64,000 bases of DNA from positions 124,001 to 188,000 of the forward strand of contig NZ_QPIX01000001.1 in NCBI RefSeq assembly GCF_003337715.1, given 5' to 3'. This stretch comes from Ciceribacter lividus. GTDB taxonomy: Bacteria; Pseudomonadota; Alphaproteobacteria; Rhizobiales; Rhizobiaceae. Position numbers and translations under genes: made by a program. Below, piece by piece: positions 1 to 8,348 of this stretch (its first letter is position 1; every line of letters begins with the position of its first letter). Below the pieces are notes generated by a model. It did not search any database, had not been told where the DNA came from, and was given only the letters and a program-made list of their open reading frames with translations.

Positions 1-338
1 GCCGAGAGCATCCGCCAGTCGGAATGGGCGACGATGTCGCCGTAGCCGACGGTGGCAAAGGTTATCGTGGAGAAGTAGAGGGCGGTAGGGAAGTCCGAAA
101 TGACACCGATGAGGCTGTAACAGATCGCCCAGAGCCAGACTTCGCAGGTCAGAACGGCGAAGACGCCGATCACGACGCTGTTCATTGCGAGCAGGTGACT
201 ACGGCGGCGATGCAGCCGCATCCGATCCGTTATCCAGCCCATGGCATGGGTCACCCAGATCAGCCCGAAGCTGTGGATGACCACATTGAGGGAGATCATC
301 ACGGTTCCGACGAAGAGGTTCAGCATCAGCAAGCCCAT
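1..338 (-). CDS. Ion-channel family protein (potassium channel-like), 3' part cut by window edge
   Basis: The reverse strand reads a membrane protein beginning MGLLMLNLFVGTVMISLNVV, with hydrophobic segments near residues 1-25 and 45-70. A pore-loop signature TVGYGD follows near residue 95, which is the selectivity-filter motif of K+ channels of the two-TM ion-channel family. The ATG at 338 is preceded by a GGGAGA ribosome site. The C-terminus lies outside the window, so gating domains cannot be judged. A small KcsA-type or two-pore-like channel is the likely identity; ion selectivity is inferred from the filter only. It lies just downstream of guaD on the same strand, with a 21-bp gap. Confidence 0.8.
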   Translation of the reverse strand, partial: MGLLMLNLFVGTVMISLNVVIHSFGLIWVTHAMGWITDRMRLHRRRSHLLAMNSVVIGVFAVLTCEVWLWAICYSLIGVISDFPTALYFSTITFATVGYGDIVAHSDWRMLS

Positions 339-359
339 GATCTATCTCCCGGGTGAAGT

Positions 360-1679
360 TCAGGCCGGCGATGTCGCCGGCTTCATCGGTTTGCCGGCCA
401 CATAGGTTTCGATGACGGAGCGGTCGTCGCCGAGCGTTTGCAGGAGGAAAAGCTCTTCCGTGAGCGTGCTCACCGTTTCCATCCGGAGCTTCATCACCGG
501 CGTGGCCGCAGCATCGAGGACGATGAAGTCGGCATCGGTGCCCGGCTCCAGCGTGCCGATCCGGTCGGAGAGCGACAGGGCATCCGCATTGCCGAGCGTC
601 ATGTGGTAGAAGCTCTCGAGCGGATTGAGGCGCTCGCCCAGCAATTGCTGGATCTTGTAGGCCTCGGCCATGGTGGAGAGCATGGAATAGCTCGTACCGC
701 CGCCGACGTCGGTTGCGACCGCGATTCTGAGCGGCTTGCCGCGCCGCTCGTATGTCCGCCAGGGAAAGAGCCCGGAACCGAGGAAGAGGTTGGAGGTCGG
801 GCAGTGCACGGCGACCGAGCGGGTTTCGCTCATGGCGTCCGCCTCCCGCTCCGATAGATGAATTGCGTGCCCGAACAGGCTCTTCGGTCCGAGCAGGCCG
901 TAGCGGGCGTAGATGTCCGTATAGTCCTTCGCCTCGGGAAAGAGCTCGCAGGTGTAGCGGATTTCGTCGTGGTTTTCCGACAGATGGGTCTGGATGTGGA
1001 GGTCCGGGAACTCGCCGGTGAGTGTGCGGGCGACCTCCATCTGCTCCGGCGTCGAGGTGATGGCAAAGCGCGGCGTGATTGCGACGAGGTTGCGGCCGCG
1101 GCCATGCCAGGCAGCGATCACCGCCTTCGTTTCCTGATAGGCCTGTTCCGGCGTATCGAGGAGACCCTCCGGAGCATTGCGGTCCATCATCACCTTGCCG
1201 CCGAGCATCAGCGTGCCGCGCCTGAGGCTTTCGGCGAAATAGGCGTCGGCGGAGGTCTTGTGCACTGTGCAGTAGGCGACCGCGGTCGTCGTGCCGTTGC
1301 GCAGCAGCTCGTCGAAAAATTCACTCGCGATCCGCGAGGCGTGAGCCGCGTCGGCGAACCGGCGCTCCTCCGGGAAGGTATAGGTGTTCAGCCATTCGAG
1401 AAGACCGCCGGCATAGGAGCCGATCACCTGCATCTGCGGGAAGTGCAGGTGAGTGTCGATGAACCCGGGCATCAGCAGATGGGGTCGATGGTCGATCTCG
1501 CGCGTCCCCTCCGGCGCCTTGTCCTTCACGTCTGCATAGGCGCCACAGGCGACGATCCGGCCGCCCTCGACGATCAGCGCGCCGTCGCTCTCGTAACGAT
1601 AACATCCCTCATCGCTCGCCGATTCCGGCTTGCGGAGGAAGGAGAGAAGCCGGCCGCGGATAATCGTCCTGTCGCTCAT
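360..1679 (-). CDS. guaD: Guanine deaminase
   Basis: A 439-aa amidohydrolase that hydrolyses guanine to xanthine and ammonia in the cytoplasm. The metal-binding motif [12 protein letters not shown] is at residues 71-82. Further family motifs are visible: THLSENHDEI, GHAIHLSE and the C-terminal ATDVGGG. Length matches bacterial GuaD (about 430-450 aa). The ATG at 1679 overlaps the puuD stop in an ATGA junction, so the two genes are translationally coupled. Its product xanthine is the substrate of the XdhABC enzyme encoded at 4.7-9.8 kb. Recognition is strong. Confidence 0.93.
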   Translation of the reverse strand: MSDRTIIRGRLLSFLRKPESASDEGCYRYESDGALIVEGGRIVACGAYADVKDKAPEGTREIDHRPHLLMPGFIDTHLHFPQMQVIGSYAGGLLEWLNTYTFPEERRFADAAHASRIASEFFDELLRNGTTTAVAYCTVHKTSADAYFAESLRRGTLMLGGKVMMDRNAPEGLLDTPEQAYQETKAVIAAWHGRGRNLVAITPRFAITSTPEQMEVARTLTGEFPDLHIQTHLSENHDEIRYTCELFPEAKDYTDIYARYGLLGPKSLFGHAIHLSEREADAMSETRSVAVHCPTSNLFLGSGLFPWRTYERRGKPLRIAVATDVGGGTSYSMLSTMAEAYKIQQLLGERLNPLESFYHMTLGNADALSLSDRIGTLEPGTDADFIVLDAAATPVMKLRMETVSTLTEELFLLQTLGDDRSVIETYVAGKPMKPATSPA

Positions 1680-2911
1680 CGGGTCCTGCTCTCCTCCACG
1701 GCGCTTTCGAACCAGGCGACGAGCAGCGCGCGTTCCTCGCCGCTCACCTCGGTTATGTTGCCGGGCGGCATGGCATGGGTGCGTCCCGCCTGCAAGTAGA
1801 TTTCCCGTGCATGGGCCGCGATGTCCGCATCTGTTTCGAGCTTAACGTTCTTCGGCGGCCGCGGGATACCCTCCCAGACGGGCTGCTCGGCGTGGCACAT
1901 CGAACAGCGCGACTGCACGACATCGCGGGCGGCGGAGAAATGCGCGTTCTCGGCAAATTGCCGGAAGGCCGGCGCGACAGAGCTTTCCTCGTTCGCCGGC
2001 GGCTTCTGGACGGTCGAGAGCCACATGATGACGATGAAGATCACCGTCGTCAGCATCCAGGTCCAGAGCGGGCGACCTTTGCGGGCATGCACGGTGTTGA
2101 ACCAGTGTCGGATGGTGACGCCCATCAGGAAGACCAGCGCGGCGATCACCCAGTTGTAGGCCGTGGCGAAGGCCAGCGGATAATGGTTCGACAGCATGAA
2201 GAAGATGACGGGCAGCGTCAGGTAGTTGTTGTGTAGCGAGCGCTGCTTGGCGATGACGCCGTATTTCGGGTCGGGCGTGCGGCCGGCGATCAGGTCCGCG
2301 ACCACGATCTTCTGGTTCGGGATGATGATCAGGAAGACATTGGCCGACATGATCGTCGCAGTGAAGGCGCCGAGATGCAGGAAGGCGGCGCGGCCGGTGA
2401 AAACCTGTGTGTACCCCCAGGCCATGGCGACCAGCGCGACGTAGAGCACGCCCATCAGCACCCAGATGTTCTTGCCGAGCGGCGACTTGCAGAGGAGATC
2501 GTAAATGATCCAACCGACCGCGAGCGACCCGGCGGAAAGGCCGATCGCCTGCCATTGGGTGAGGTCGAGCACGTGACGATCGATGAGGAAGAGATCCGCG
2601 CCGCCGTAATAGACGATGCAGAGCATCGCGAAGCCGGAAAGCCAGGTGGCGTAAGATTCCCATTTGAACCAGGTCAGGTGTTCCGGCATGGTGGCCGGTG
2701 CGACCAGGTATTTCTGGATATGGTAGAAGCCGCCGCCATGGACCTGCCATTCCTCGCCATAGGCACCGACCGGCAGATGCGGCCGCTTCACCAGCCCGAG
2801 GTCGAGCGCGATGAAATAGAAGGACGAACCGATCCAGGCGATGGCCGTGACGACGTGCAACCAGCGCACGGCAAAGGAGAGCCATTCCCAGGCAATGGCG
2901 AATTCATACAT
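1676..2911 (-). CDS. puuD: Urate hydroxylase PuuD (membrane urate oxidase with cytochrome c domain)
   Basis: A 411-aa protein with an N-terminal multi-spanning membrane region (about residues 10-300; DUF989/urate oxidase N-terminal type) and a C-terminal c-type cytochrome domain. The haem motif CSMCH is near residue 336 and a likely Met ligand sits in HAMPPGN. The PuuD family oxidises urate to 5-hydroxyisourate and passes electrons to the respiratory chain instead of making H2O2. The ATG at 2911 is chosen over an in-frame TTG at 2917 because GAGGGG is placed 7 bases upstream. It is the first gene of a puuD-guaD operon with a 4-bp overlap. No HIU hydrolase or OHCU decarboxylase gene is in the window. 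Confidence 0.9.
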   Translation of the reverse strand: MYEFAIAWEWLSFAVRWLHVVTAIAWIGSSFYFIALDLGLVKRPHLPVGAYGEEWQVHGGGFYHIQKYLVAPATMPEHLTWFKWESYATWLSGFAMLCIVYYGGADLFLIDRHVLDLTQWQAIGLSAGSLAVGWIIYDLLCKSPLGKNIWVLMGVLYVALVAMAWGYTQVFTGRAAFLHLGAFTATIMSANVFLIIIPNQKIVVADLIAGRTPDPKYGVIAKQRSLHNNYLTLPVIFFMLSNHYPLAFATAYNWVIAALVFLMGVTIRHWFNTVHARKGRPLWTWMLTTVIFIVIMWLSTVQKPPANEESSVAPAFRQFAENAHFSAARDVVQSRCSMCHAEQPVWEGIPRPPKNVKLETDADIAAHAREIYLQAGRTHAMPPGNITEVSGEERALLVAWFESAVEESRTR

Positions 2912-3125
2912 CGACAACCCCTCATGGAGAACCAGCCTCCCGAGTCGGCAGATTGCAGAAAAACACGGGGTGAGGGAAGGGGCGAAGCCCGCCCGTCGTC
3001 TAGATCCACGGGAACTAAGCTGCGCTCCTTCCGTTACCGCTGTCAGGGAACAAAGCTGTGTGGCACGATTGCGCCGTCGCGGCTTTTCACCTGCCTATCC
3101 GGGGGCGGGGGAAGGAGCGTGAGAC

Positions 3126-3458
3126 ATGCGCAGTCTTCTTGCGTGGCTTATGATGATCCTTGCGCTGCCGGCCTATGCCCACGACGCTGCAACCGGCTGG
3201 TCCTACGACGCTTACTGCTGCAATGGCGATCATGCGAGTGGCGACTGCCAGACGATCCCGTCGCGGAGCGTCAGGGTCACACGGAACGGCTACGAGATAA
3301 CGGTCGGGCCCGGCGACCACCGGCTGGTGACGCGGCGCCATGACTTTAGCCTGCCCCAGAGCAACGCCCGGCGCTCGCGGGACGAGGAATACCACCTCTG
3401 CCTTTTTCCCAACGAAGACACGTTGCGCTGCTTCTATGCGCCCGACATGGGATACTGA
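3126..3458 (+). CDS. Small secreted hypothetical protein
   Basis: 110 aa. A cleavable Sec signal is clear: MRSLLAWLMMILALPAYAHD, with cleavage likely after AYA. The mature part has six Cys residues (Cys-Cys in AYCCNGDH, then SGDCQ, HLCL and LRCF), suggesting disulfides in the periplasm. No family function is recognised, although short proteins of this shape with a 'WxYDxxCC' start are common in rhizobia. A GGAAGGAG ribosome site precedes the ATG. The 3' end overlaps the convergent LysR gene by about 25 bp. Confidence 0.7.
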   Translation: MRSLLAWLMMILALPAYAHDAATGWSYDAYCCNGDHASGDCQTIPSRSVRVTRNGYEITVGPGDHRLVTRRHDFSLPQSNARRSRDEEYHLCLFPNEDTLRCFYAPDMGY

Positions 3459-4356
3459 CCTTCGAGGTCGAAGGTCGGCACGGTTTTGCGGAGGAATTCC
3501 CGGAAGGCGCGGATCTTCGGCGAGTTGCGCCGCGCTTCCGGATAGACGAGCCAGTAATGCCCGCCATCGTCCCCCAGTATGTCGAAAGGCTGCATCAGCC
3601 GTCCGAGAGCGACGTCGTCGGCGTAGAACTCGGGCGTGAGGATAGCGACACCGTGCCCGGCGATTGCGGCCGCCGCCTCGAACGCCTGCACGCCGAGCTT
3701 GCTGCTTTGTCTATCGGCCAGATCGACGTCGACAAGGCCCGCAGCAGCAAGCCAGGTTTGCCACCAGTGGTCTCGGGGATCGATGATCCTGAGTTTCAGC
3801 AAATCCTCCGGCTTCGTGATGCCGCCGATGCTTTCCGCGAGTGCCGGGCTCAGCATCGGCGTGAAATGGCCGCGCATCACGAAGTGGCGCCGCAGTCCCG
3901 GCCAGTCGCCCCGTCCCCAGCGGATCGCGAGATCGGCTTCCGTGCGGGAGAAATCGATCACTGCGTTCGAGGTTTCGAGCCGCACTGCGATCATCGGATT
4001 TTCGAGCTGGAAGGAACCGAGATGGCGCGCAAGCCACCGTGCGGCGAAGGTAGCCGTGCAATGGATGTTGAGCATCTCCTCGCTCGACTTGCGCACGCCG
4101 GCGACGGCCTCGTGAAGCGCGCGGAAGGCCTCGCCCACCTTCGGCGCGAGCCTCGCCCCGGTATCGGTCAGTGTGACCTGTCTCGGGCGGCGAAGAAACA
4201 GGGGCTCGCCCAACAGTTCCTCCAGCAACTTGATCTGGTAGCTGACGGCCGTCTGGGTCATGCCGAGTTCCTCGCCGGCGCGGGTGAAACTCATGTGCGG
4301 GCGACCGCTTCGAAGACGCGCAGCGCATTGAGCGGAAACTGTCTCGCCATCTTCAT
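3434..4356 (-). pseudogene. LysR-family regulator (GcvA-like) with 5' frameshift
   Basis: About 307 codons. From residue ~25 the product is a normal LysR regulator: helix-turn-helix FTRAGEELGMTQTAVSYQI, then a full effector-binding domain ending near 3434. The expected N-terminus, MKMARQFPLNALRVFEAVAR, is present from the ATG at 4356 (AGGAGAA ribosome site) but in another frame. It joins at about 4296, where GCCCGCACATG reads as if one C were missing from GCCCGCCACATG; adding it gives the usual 'VARHMSFTRAGEE'. As read, translation from 4356 stops about 22 codons in. The alternative in-frame start at 4420 replaces the first helix with unrelated sequence. This could be a true mutation or a sequencing indel. 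Confidence 0.75.
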
Positions 4357-4456
4357 GCATAAGTTCTCCTGATCCATGCAGACGATCATTCGATTGGATT
4401 GCGACCGTGCAGAGGCGCATTCTACGGCGGTGTCCAACGAATGGAAGGGCGAAAAA

Positions 4457-4702
4457 ATGCTTCTCGATCCGGAAAATCAGGGTGGAGGACAGGCAGGCAG
4501 CGAACGCCGGTTCCGTCTTTTGCCGCTCGGTCTGCTACGGCGCTTCTTCCGTCCACGCAATAGCAGGATTGATGCTTGCGCCATGCCGGAGTCTCTTCTC
4601 AGGGATATCGGCTTGCGCGACGGGCGACGGCCGCGGGGGGCGACTTGCGGCGCGGACGAGCTGCGAACAGCCTTGCTGTGCCATCCGCCGCGCAGTGTCT
4701 GA
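4457..4702 (+). CDS. DUF1127-type small basic protein
   Basis: 81 aa from the ATG at 4457, chosen because GGAAGGG lies 7-8 bases upstream; an upstream in-frame ATG at 4376 lacks such a site. The C-terminal half has the arginine-rich helix of the DUF1127 (YjiS-like) family: LLRRFFRPRNSRIDACAMPE followed by SLLRDIGLRDG, matching the family's 'L.DIGL' core. Some rhizobial family members are linked to RNA binding and phosphate or carbon physiology, but no role can be assigned here. It is divergent from the LysR gene and convergent with xdhC. Confidence 0.6.
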   Translation: MLLDPENQGGGQAGSERRFRLLPLGLLRRFFRPRNSRIDACAMPESLLRDIGLRDGRRPRGATCGADELRTALLCHPPRSV

Positions 4703-4704
4703 CG

Positions 4705-5514
4705 CTACGAGTCGCGTCTCCCGAGGAGAGCGGCTATCAGTTCCGCCGCCACCATTGCGGCGATGACGGACGGCCGCTTGTCCCTGACCGCGTTGCCGCC
4801 GATCGGCAGGATCAGCCGGGCGAGCCGTTCCAACGCGAAGCCCTCGCGCCGCATGGCGCTCTCGAACGTCGCCCGCTTGGTCGCCGAACCGATCATCCCG
4901 ACATAGGCGAGGTCGTCGCGCGCGAGCGCCTCGCGGGCGATGAGAAAATCGAGGGCGTGGTCGTGGGTGAGGATGACTGCGGCACCACCCGTGGGGATCT
5001 CCGCGACGACGGCCTCCGGCAGCGCGGCCAGCCGTCCTGCGACATTGGAAGGCAGGTTTTCAATCGCATCAGAGCGGGTTTCGACGACGGTGGTCGCGAC
5101 CGGCAGGGGCGCGAGCGCGGCGGCTAGCGCCAGACCGACATGGCCGGCGCCGAAGACGAAGACCTGCGGCAGCTCCTTCCGCGCCTTCTCCTCGCGCGCG
5201 AGAAGCCGCAGGCGTTCTTCTTCCCCGAGCCGTTTCAGGTCGATGACGACGCGGCCGCCGCAGCACTGCCCGATTTCCGGGCCGAGTGGGAGGTTTAGTT
5301 CATTCTCGGCCTCGCCTTCGGCCAGCATGGCCCTGGCCTTCTCGATTGCCAGCAGTTCCATCTGCCCGCCGCCGATCGTGCCCCACAACGCCTCGGGTGC
5401 GACCAGCATGTAGGCCCCGGCCTCGCGTGGGGTCGAACCCTTCGCCTCGCGGACCTCTACGAGGATCAGATCGGGGTGGTTGGCGAGGAAGTTGGGGAGG
5501 GAGGACGCTATCAT
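4705..5514 (-). CDS. xdhC: Xanthine dehydrogenase accessory protein XdhC
   Basis: 269 aa. XdhC binds molybdenum cofactor, promotes its sulfuration and inserts it into xanthine dehydrogenase. The N-terminal XdhC/CoxI domain includes the GQCCGGRV motif near residues 82-89, and the C-terminal Rossmann part starts at VFVFGAGHVGLALA (about 118-131). YVGMIGSATKR is a further family motif. It lies 311 bp downstream of xdhB on the same strand, the gap being occupied by an inverted pair of palindromic elements. It probably still belongs to the bdhA-xdhAB unit. Confidence 0.92.
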   Translation of the reverse strand: MIASSLPNFLANHPDLILVEVREAKGSTPREAGAYMLVAPEALWGTIGGGQMELLAIEKARAMLAEGEAENELNLPLGPEIGQCCGGRVVIDLKRLGEEERLRLLAREEKARKELPQVFVFGAGHVGLALAAALAPLPVATTVVETRSDAIENLPSNVAGRLAALPEAVVAEIPTGGAAVILTHDHALDFLIAREALARDDLAYVGMIGSATKRATFESAMRREGFALERLARLILPIGGNAVRDKRPSVIAAMVAAELIAALLGRRDS

Positions 5515-5522
5515 CCGTGGAT

Positions 5523-5565
5523 ACCCCCCTCTGCCCTGCCGGGCATCTCCCCCTCAAGGGGGGAG
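5523..5565 (+). repeat. Rhizobial palindromic intergenic element, copy 1
   Basis: A 43-bp unit with a C-rich start, an internal hairpin (CCCTGCCGGGC) and a palindromic CTCCCCCTCAAGGGGGGAG end. The same unit occurs inverted at 5756-5798 with only a few changes, so the pair brackets about 190 bp of otherwise featureless sequence between xdhC and xdhB. No coding potential. Confidence 0.75.
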
Positions 5566-5755
5566 ATCGGCCAGACGCGCCGTCTCGCCCCCCAACGGTA
5601 GATAAGGCAGGCTATTCCGGATCTTCCATGCTGGTGGTCCTGTTTCGCGAGCCAACGACGCAACAGTGCCAGTGAGCCGGGTCGTGCCCCGGGCTCCGGA
5701 TCAGCGGTCAGGTCGAGGAGGTCATTCTCGCGCCGGATCGTGCCTCTCGCGGATA

Positions 5756-5798
5756 TCCCCCCTTGAGGGGGAGATGTCCGGCAGGACAGAGGGGGGTG
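5756..5798 (-). repeat. Rhizobial palindromic intergenic element, copy 2
   Basis: Inverted copy of the 5523-5565 unit: CCCCCCTTGAGGGGGAG, then the hairpin GTCCGGCAGGAC, then the G-run. The differences from copy 1 fall as compensated pairs in the hairpin (CCCTGCCGGGC versus GTCCGGCAGGAC read in reverse), suggesting that RNA or cruciform structure is conserved. Confidence 0.75.
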
Positions 5799-5825
5799 AA
5801 GCTCCCGCGGCGCCGAAATCATGCC

Positions 5826-8165
5826 TCAGCCGCTAGCCTTCAGCCGCTCGACCGCCATCAGCACCCGCTCGGGCGTCGCCGGGGTGTCGAGGCGCGGGCA
5901 GACCTTGTAATCCGCGACGCTTGCGACCGCTATCGAGAGCGCTTCGAGCACCGAGATCGCCAGCATGAAGGGCGGTTCGCCGACGGCCTTGGAGCGGCCG
6001 ATGGTGGGTTCGGCATTCTCCGACCATTCGGCAAGCCGGGTGTTGAAGATCTTCGGCCGGTCGGAGGCGAGCGGAATCTTGTAGGTCGAGGGCGCGTGGG
6101 TGCGCAGCCTGCCCTTGTCGTCCCACCAGAGTTCCTCGGTGGTCAGCCAGCCCATGCCCTGAACGAAGCCGCCCTCGATCTGGCCGATGTCGATCGCCGG
6201 ATTGAGCGACTTGCCGACGTCGTGCAGGATGTCGGTGCGTTCCATGACGTATTCGCCGGTCAGCGTGTCGATCGACACTTCCGTGCAGGCCGCGCCATAG
6301 GCGAAGTAGTAGAAGGGCGTGCCACGCCCGGCCGTCCGGTCCCAGTGGATCTTCGGCGTCTTGTAGAAGCCGGCGGCCGAAAGCTGGACGCGGGCGAAAT
6401 AGGCTTGTCTCACGAGGTCGGGGAAGGGGATCTCCTGATCGCCGACGCGCACCCGGTTCGGCAGGAACTCCACCTCGTCCGCCGGCACCTCAAAGTGCCC
6501 GACCGCGAAGGCGACGAGCCGTTCCTTGATCTGTCGGGCGGCATCGTAGGCGGCCATGCCGTTGAGATCGGAACCCGAGGAGGCCGCGGTCGCCGAGGTG
6601 TTTGGAACCTTGCCTGTCGTCGTGGCGGTGATCTTGATGCGGTCGATGTCGACCTGGAAGGCTTCGGCGAGCACCTGCGCCACCTTCGTGTAGAGCCCCT
6701 GGCCCATCTCGGTGCCGCCATGGTTCAGGTGGATCGAGCCGTCCTGGTAGACGTGCACGAGGGCGCCGGCCTGGTTGAAGGCCGTCATCGTGAAGGAGAT
6801 GCCGAATTTCACCGGTGTCAGCGCGATCCCCTTGCGGATGACCGGGCTTTCCGCATTGAAGTCGATGATCGCCTTGCGGCGCGCCTGATAGTCGCAGCTC
6901 CGTTCGAGTTCGTCGACGATGCGGGCGATGATGTTGTCCTCCACCTTCTGGTGGTAGGGCGTGACGTCACGGCCCGAGCCGGGGGCGCCGTAGAAGTTCG
7001 CCTTCCGGACCTCGAGCGGGTCCTTGCCGAGCGCATAGGCGATCTCCTCGATGATCCGTTCGCCACCGAGCATGCCTTGCGGGCCACCGAAACCGCGGAA
7101 GGCCGTGTTGGAAACACTATGCGTTTTCAAGGGTTGCGAGGTCAGTCTCACATGCGGGTAGAAGTAGCTCGAGTCGGCATGGAAGAGCGCGCGGTCGGTG
7201 ACCGGTCCCGAGAGATCGGCCGAATAGCCGCAGCGCGCGGCGAAATTGGCGACGAGGGCATGAACCCGCCCGTCGCCGTTGAAGGCGACGTCGAAATCCA
7301 TCCGGACGTCGTGCCGCTTGCCGGTCATCGTCATGTCCTCGTCCCGGTCGGGACGGAACTTGACGGCGCGACCGAGCTTCTTGGCAGCGAGCGCTGCGAG
7401 TGCCGCGAAAAGGTTGCCCTGTGTCTCCTTGCCGCCGAAGCCGCCCCCCATGCGCCGTACGTGGACGGTGACCGCGTTCGACGGGATGGCGAGCACATGG
7501 CCGACGACATGCTGGATTTCCGACGGGTGCTGGGTGGAGGACCAGACCTGCACCTCGTCGTCCTCGCCGGGGATGGCGAGCGCCACATGGCTTTCGAGAT
7601 AGAAATGCTCCTGCCCGCCGATGCGCATCTCGCCGATCAGGCGGTTCTCGGCATTGTCGAGTTCGGTCTCGGGCGCACCGCGTTCGAGCGTCATGCCGGC
7701 GGTGACGAGGGGTGCGCCGTTTTCGATCGCGCCGTCGATGTCGGTCCAGTGCGGCAGGTCGCGATAGTCGATGCGCGCGAGCCGGGCGGCGCGGCGGGCG
7801 GCGTCGCGCGTCGTCGCGATCACCGCGAAGACCGGCTGGCCGTGGAACTGGACCTCTTCGGTCGCCAGCAGCGGCTCGTCATGGTGGCCGCCGGAGGAGA
7901 TGTCGTTGACGCCCGGCACGTCGGCGCCGGTCAGGACGCAGACCACACCGGGATGGGCCTTCACCGCCGAGAGGTCGACCGAGAGGATCTCGGCATGGGC
8001 GCGGTCGGAAAGTCCGAGCGCGCCGTGCAAAAGGCCGGCTGGTTCCGGAATATCGTCAATATATTCGGCACTTCCGGCGACATGCTTGTGTCCTGAATCA
8101 TGGCGCAGTGCCTGATGCATCGGGCCGTTGATGTACTTGTAGGTTTCGTAGGTCGACTTATGCAT
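5826..8165 (-). CDS. xdhB: Xanthine dehydrogenase large (molybdenum-binding) subunit XdhB
   Basis: 779 aa from the ATG at 8165 (GGGAGG 9 bases upstream). It carries the molybdopterin domains of xanthine dehydrogenase. Recognisable motifs are GGGFGGKETQGN and FRGFGGPQGM in the Moco domain, and KAVGEPPFMLA near the C-terminus, which contains the catalytic glutamate. With XdhA it oxidises hypoxanthine and xanthine to urate. In S. meliloti a bdhA-xdhA2-xdhB2 operon is known, and the same order and strand are seen here. 183 bp separate it from xdhA, filled by two palindromic elements. An upstream in-frame extension to 8216 reads through a repeat and is not favoured. Confidence 0.95.
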   Translation of the reverse strand: MHKSTYETYKYINGPMHQALRHDSGHKHVAGSAEYIDDIPEPAGLLHGALGLSDRAHAEILSVDLSAVKAHPGVVCVLTGADVPGVNDISSGGHHDEPLLATEEVQFHGQPVFAVIATTRDAARRAARLARIDYRDLPHWTDIDGAIENGAPLVTAGMTLERGAPETELDNAENRLIGEMRIGGQEHFYLESHVALAIPGEDDEVQVWSSTQHPSEIQHVVGHVLAIPSNAVTVHVRRMGGGFGGKETQGNLFAALAALAAKKLGRAVKFRPDRDEDMTMTGKRHDVRMDFDVAFNGDGRVHALVANFAARCGYSADLSGPVTDRALFHADSSYFYPHVRLTSQPLKTHSVSNTAFRGFGGPQGMLGGERIIEEIAYALGKDPLEVRKANFYGAPGSGRDVTPYHQKVEDNIIARIVDELERSCDYQARRKAIIDFNAESPVIRKGIALTPVKFGISFTMTAFNQAGALVHVYQDGSIHLNHGGTEMGQGLYTKVAQVLAEAFQVDIDRIKITATTTGKVPNTSATAASSGSDLNGMAAYDAARQIKERLVAFAVGHFEVPADEVEFLPNRVRVGDQEIPFPDLVRQAYFARVQLSAAGFYKTPKIHWDRTAGRGTPFYYFAYGAACTEVSIDTLTGEYVMERTDILHDVGKSLNPAIDIGQIEGGFVQGMGWLTTEELWWDDKGRLRTHAPSTYKIPLASDRPKIFNTRLAEWSENAEPTIGRSKAVGEPPFMLAISVLEALSIAVASVADYKVCPRLDTPATPERVLMAVERLKASG

Positions 8166-8183
8166 GGGAAAGGCCTCCCAGTT

Positions 8184-8233
8184 CCACCCTCCCCTTGAGG
8201 GGGAGGGTCGGAGCATAGCTCCGGGGTGGGGTG
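8184..8233 (+). repeat. Rhizobial palindromic intergenic element, copy 3
   Basis: CACCCTCCCCTTGAGGGGGAGGGTCG, then a small hairpin GGAGCATAGCTCC, then GGGGTGGGGTG. It is the same architecture as the other three units in the xdh region. It lies only about 20 bp upstream of the xdhB start. Confidence 0.7.
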
Positions 8234-8283
8234 TGCATTGTTCCAGTCTCGCTGGCTGGTTTGTCGGAAGTGGCGGCAGGGAT

Positions 8284-8332
8284 CACCCCCACCCGCCGCT
8301 TCGCGGCGACCTCCCCCCTCAAGGGGGAGGTA
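8284..8332 (-). repeat. Rhizobial palindromic intergenic element, copy 4
   Basis: Inverted relative to copy 3: ACCCCCACCCG, the hairpin CCGCTTCGCGG, then CTCCCCCCTCAAGGGGGAGG. It lies about 17 bp downstream of the xdhA stop. The hairpin sequence differs from copies 1-3 but remains self-complementary. Confidence 0.7.
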
Positions 8333-8348
8333 GAGAGACGCTCGACCA

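Larger units (their letters stand above)
5515..5825. other. xdhC-xdhB intergenic region, no gene seen
   Basis: 311 bp with no supportable gene. It holds the two inverted palindromic elements (5523-5565 and 5756-5798) and a spacer of about 190 bp without ribosome sites leading into a credible frame. A short reverse-strand frame through it is repeat-derived sequence and was not called. Confidence 0.6.

Noticed and set aside
5763-8096. 777-codon forward open frame across xdhB
   Set aside because: Antisense to xdhB, with repeat-derived start sequence; no recognisable motifs.
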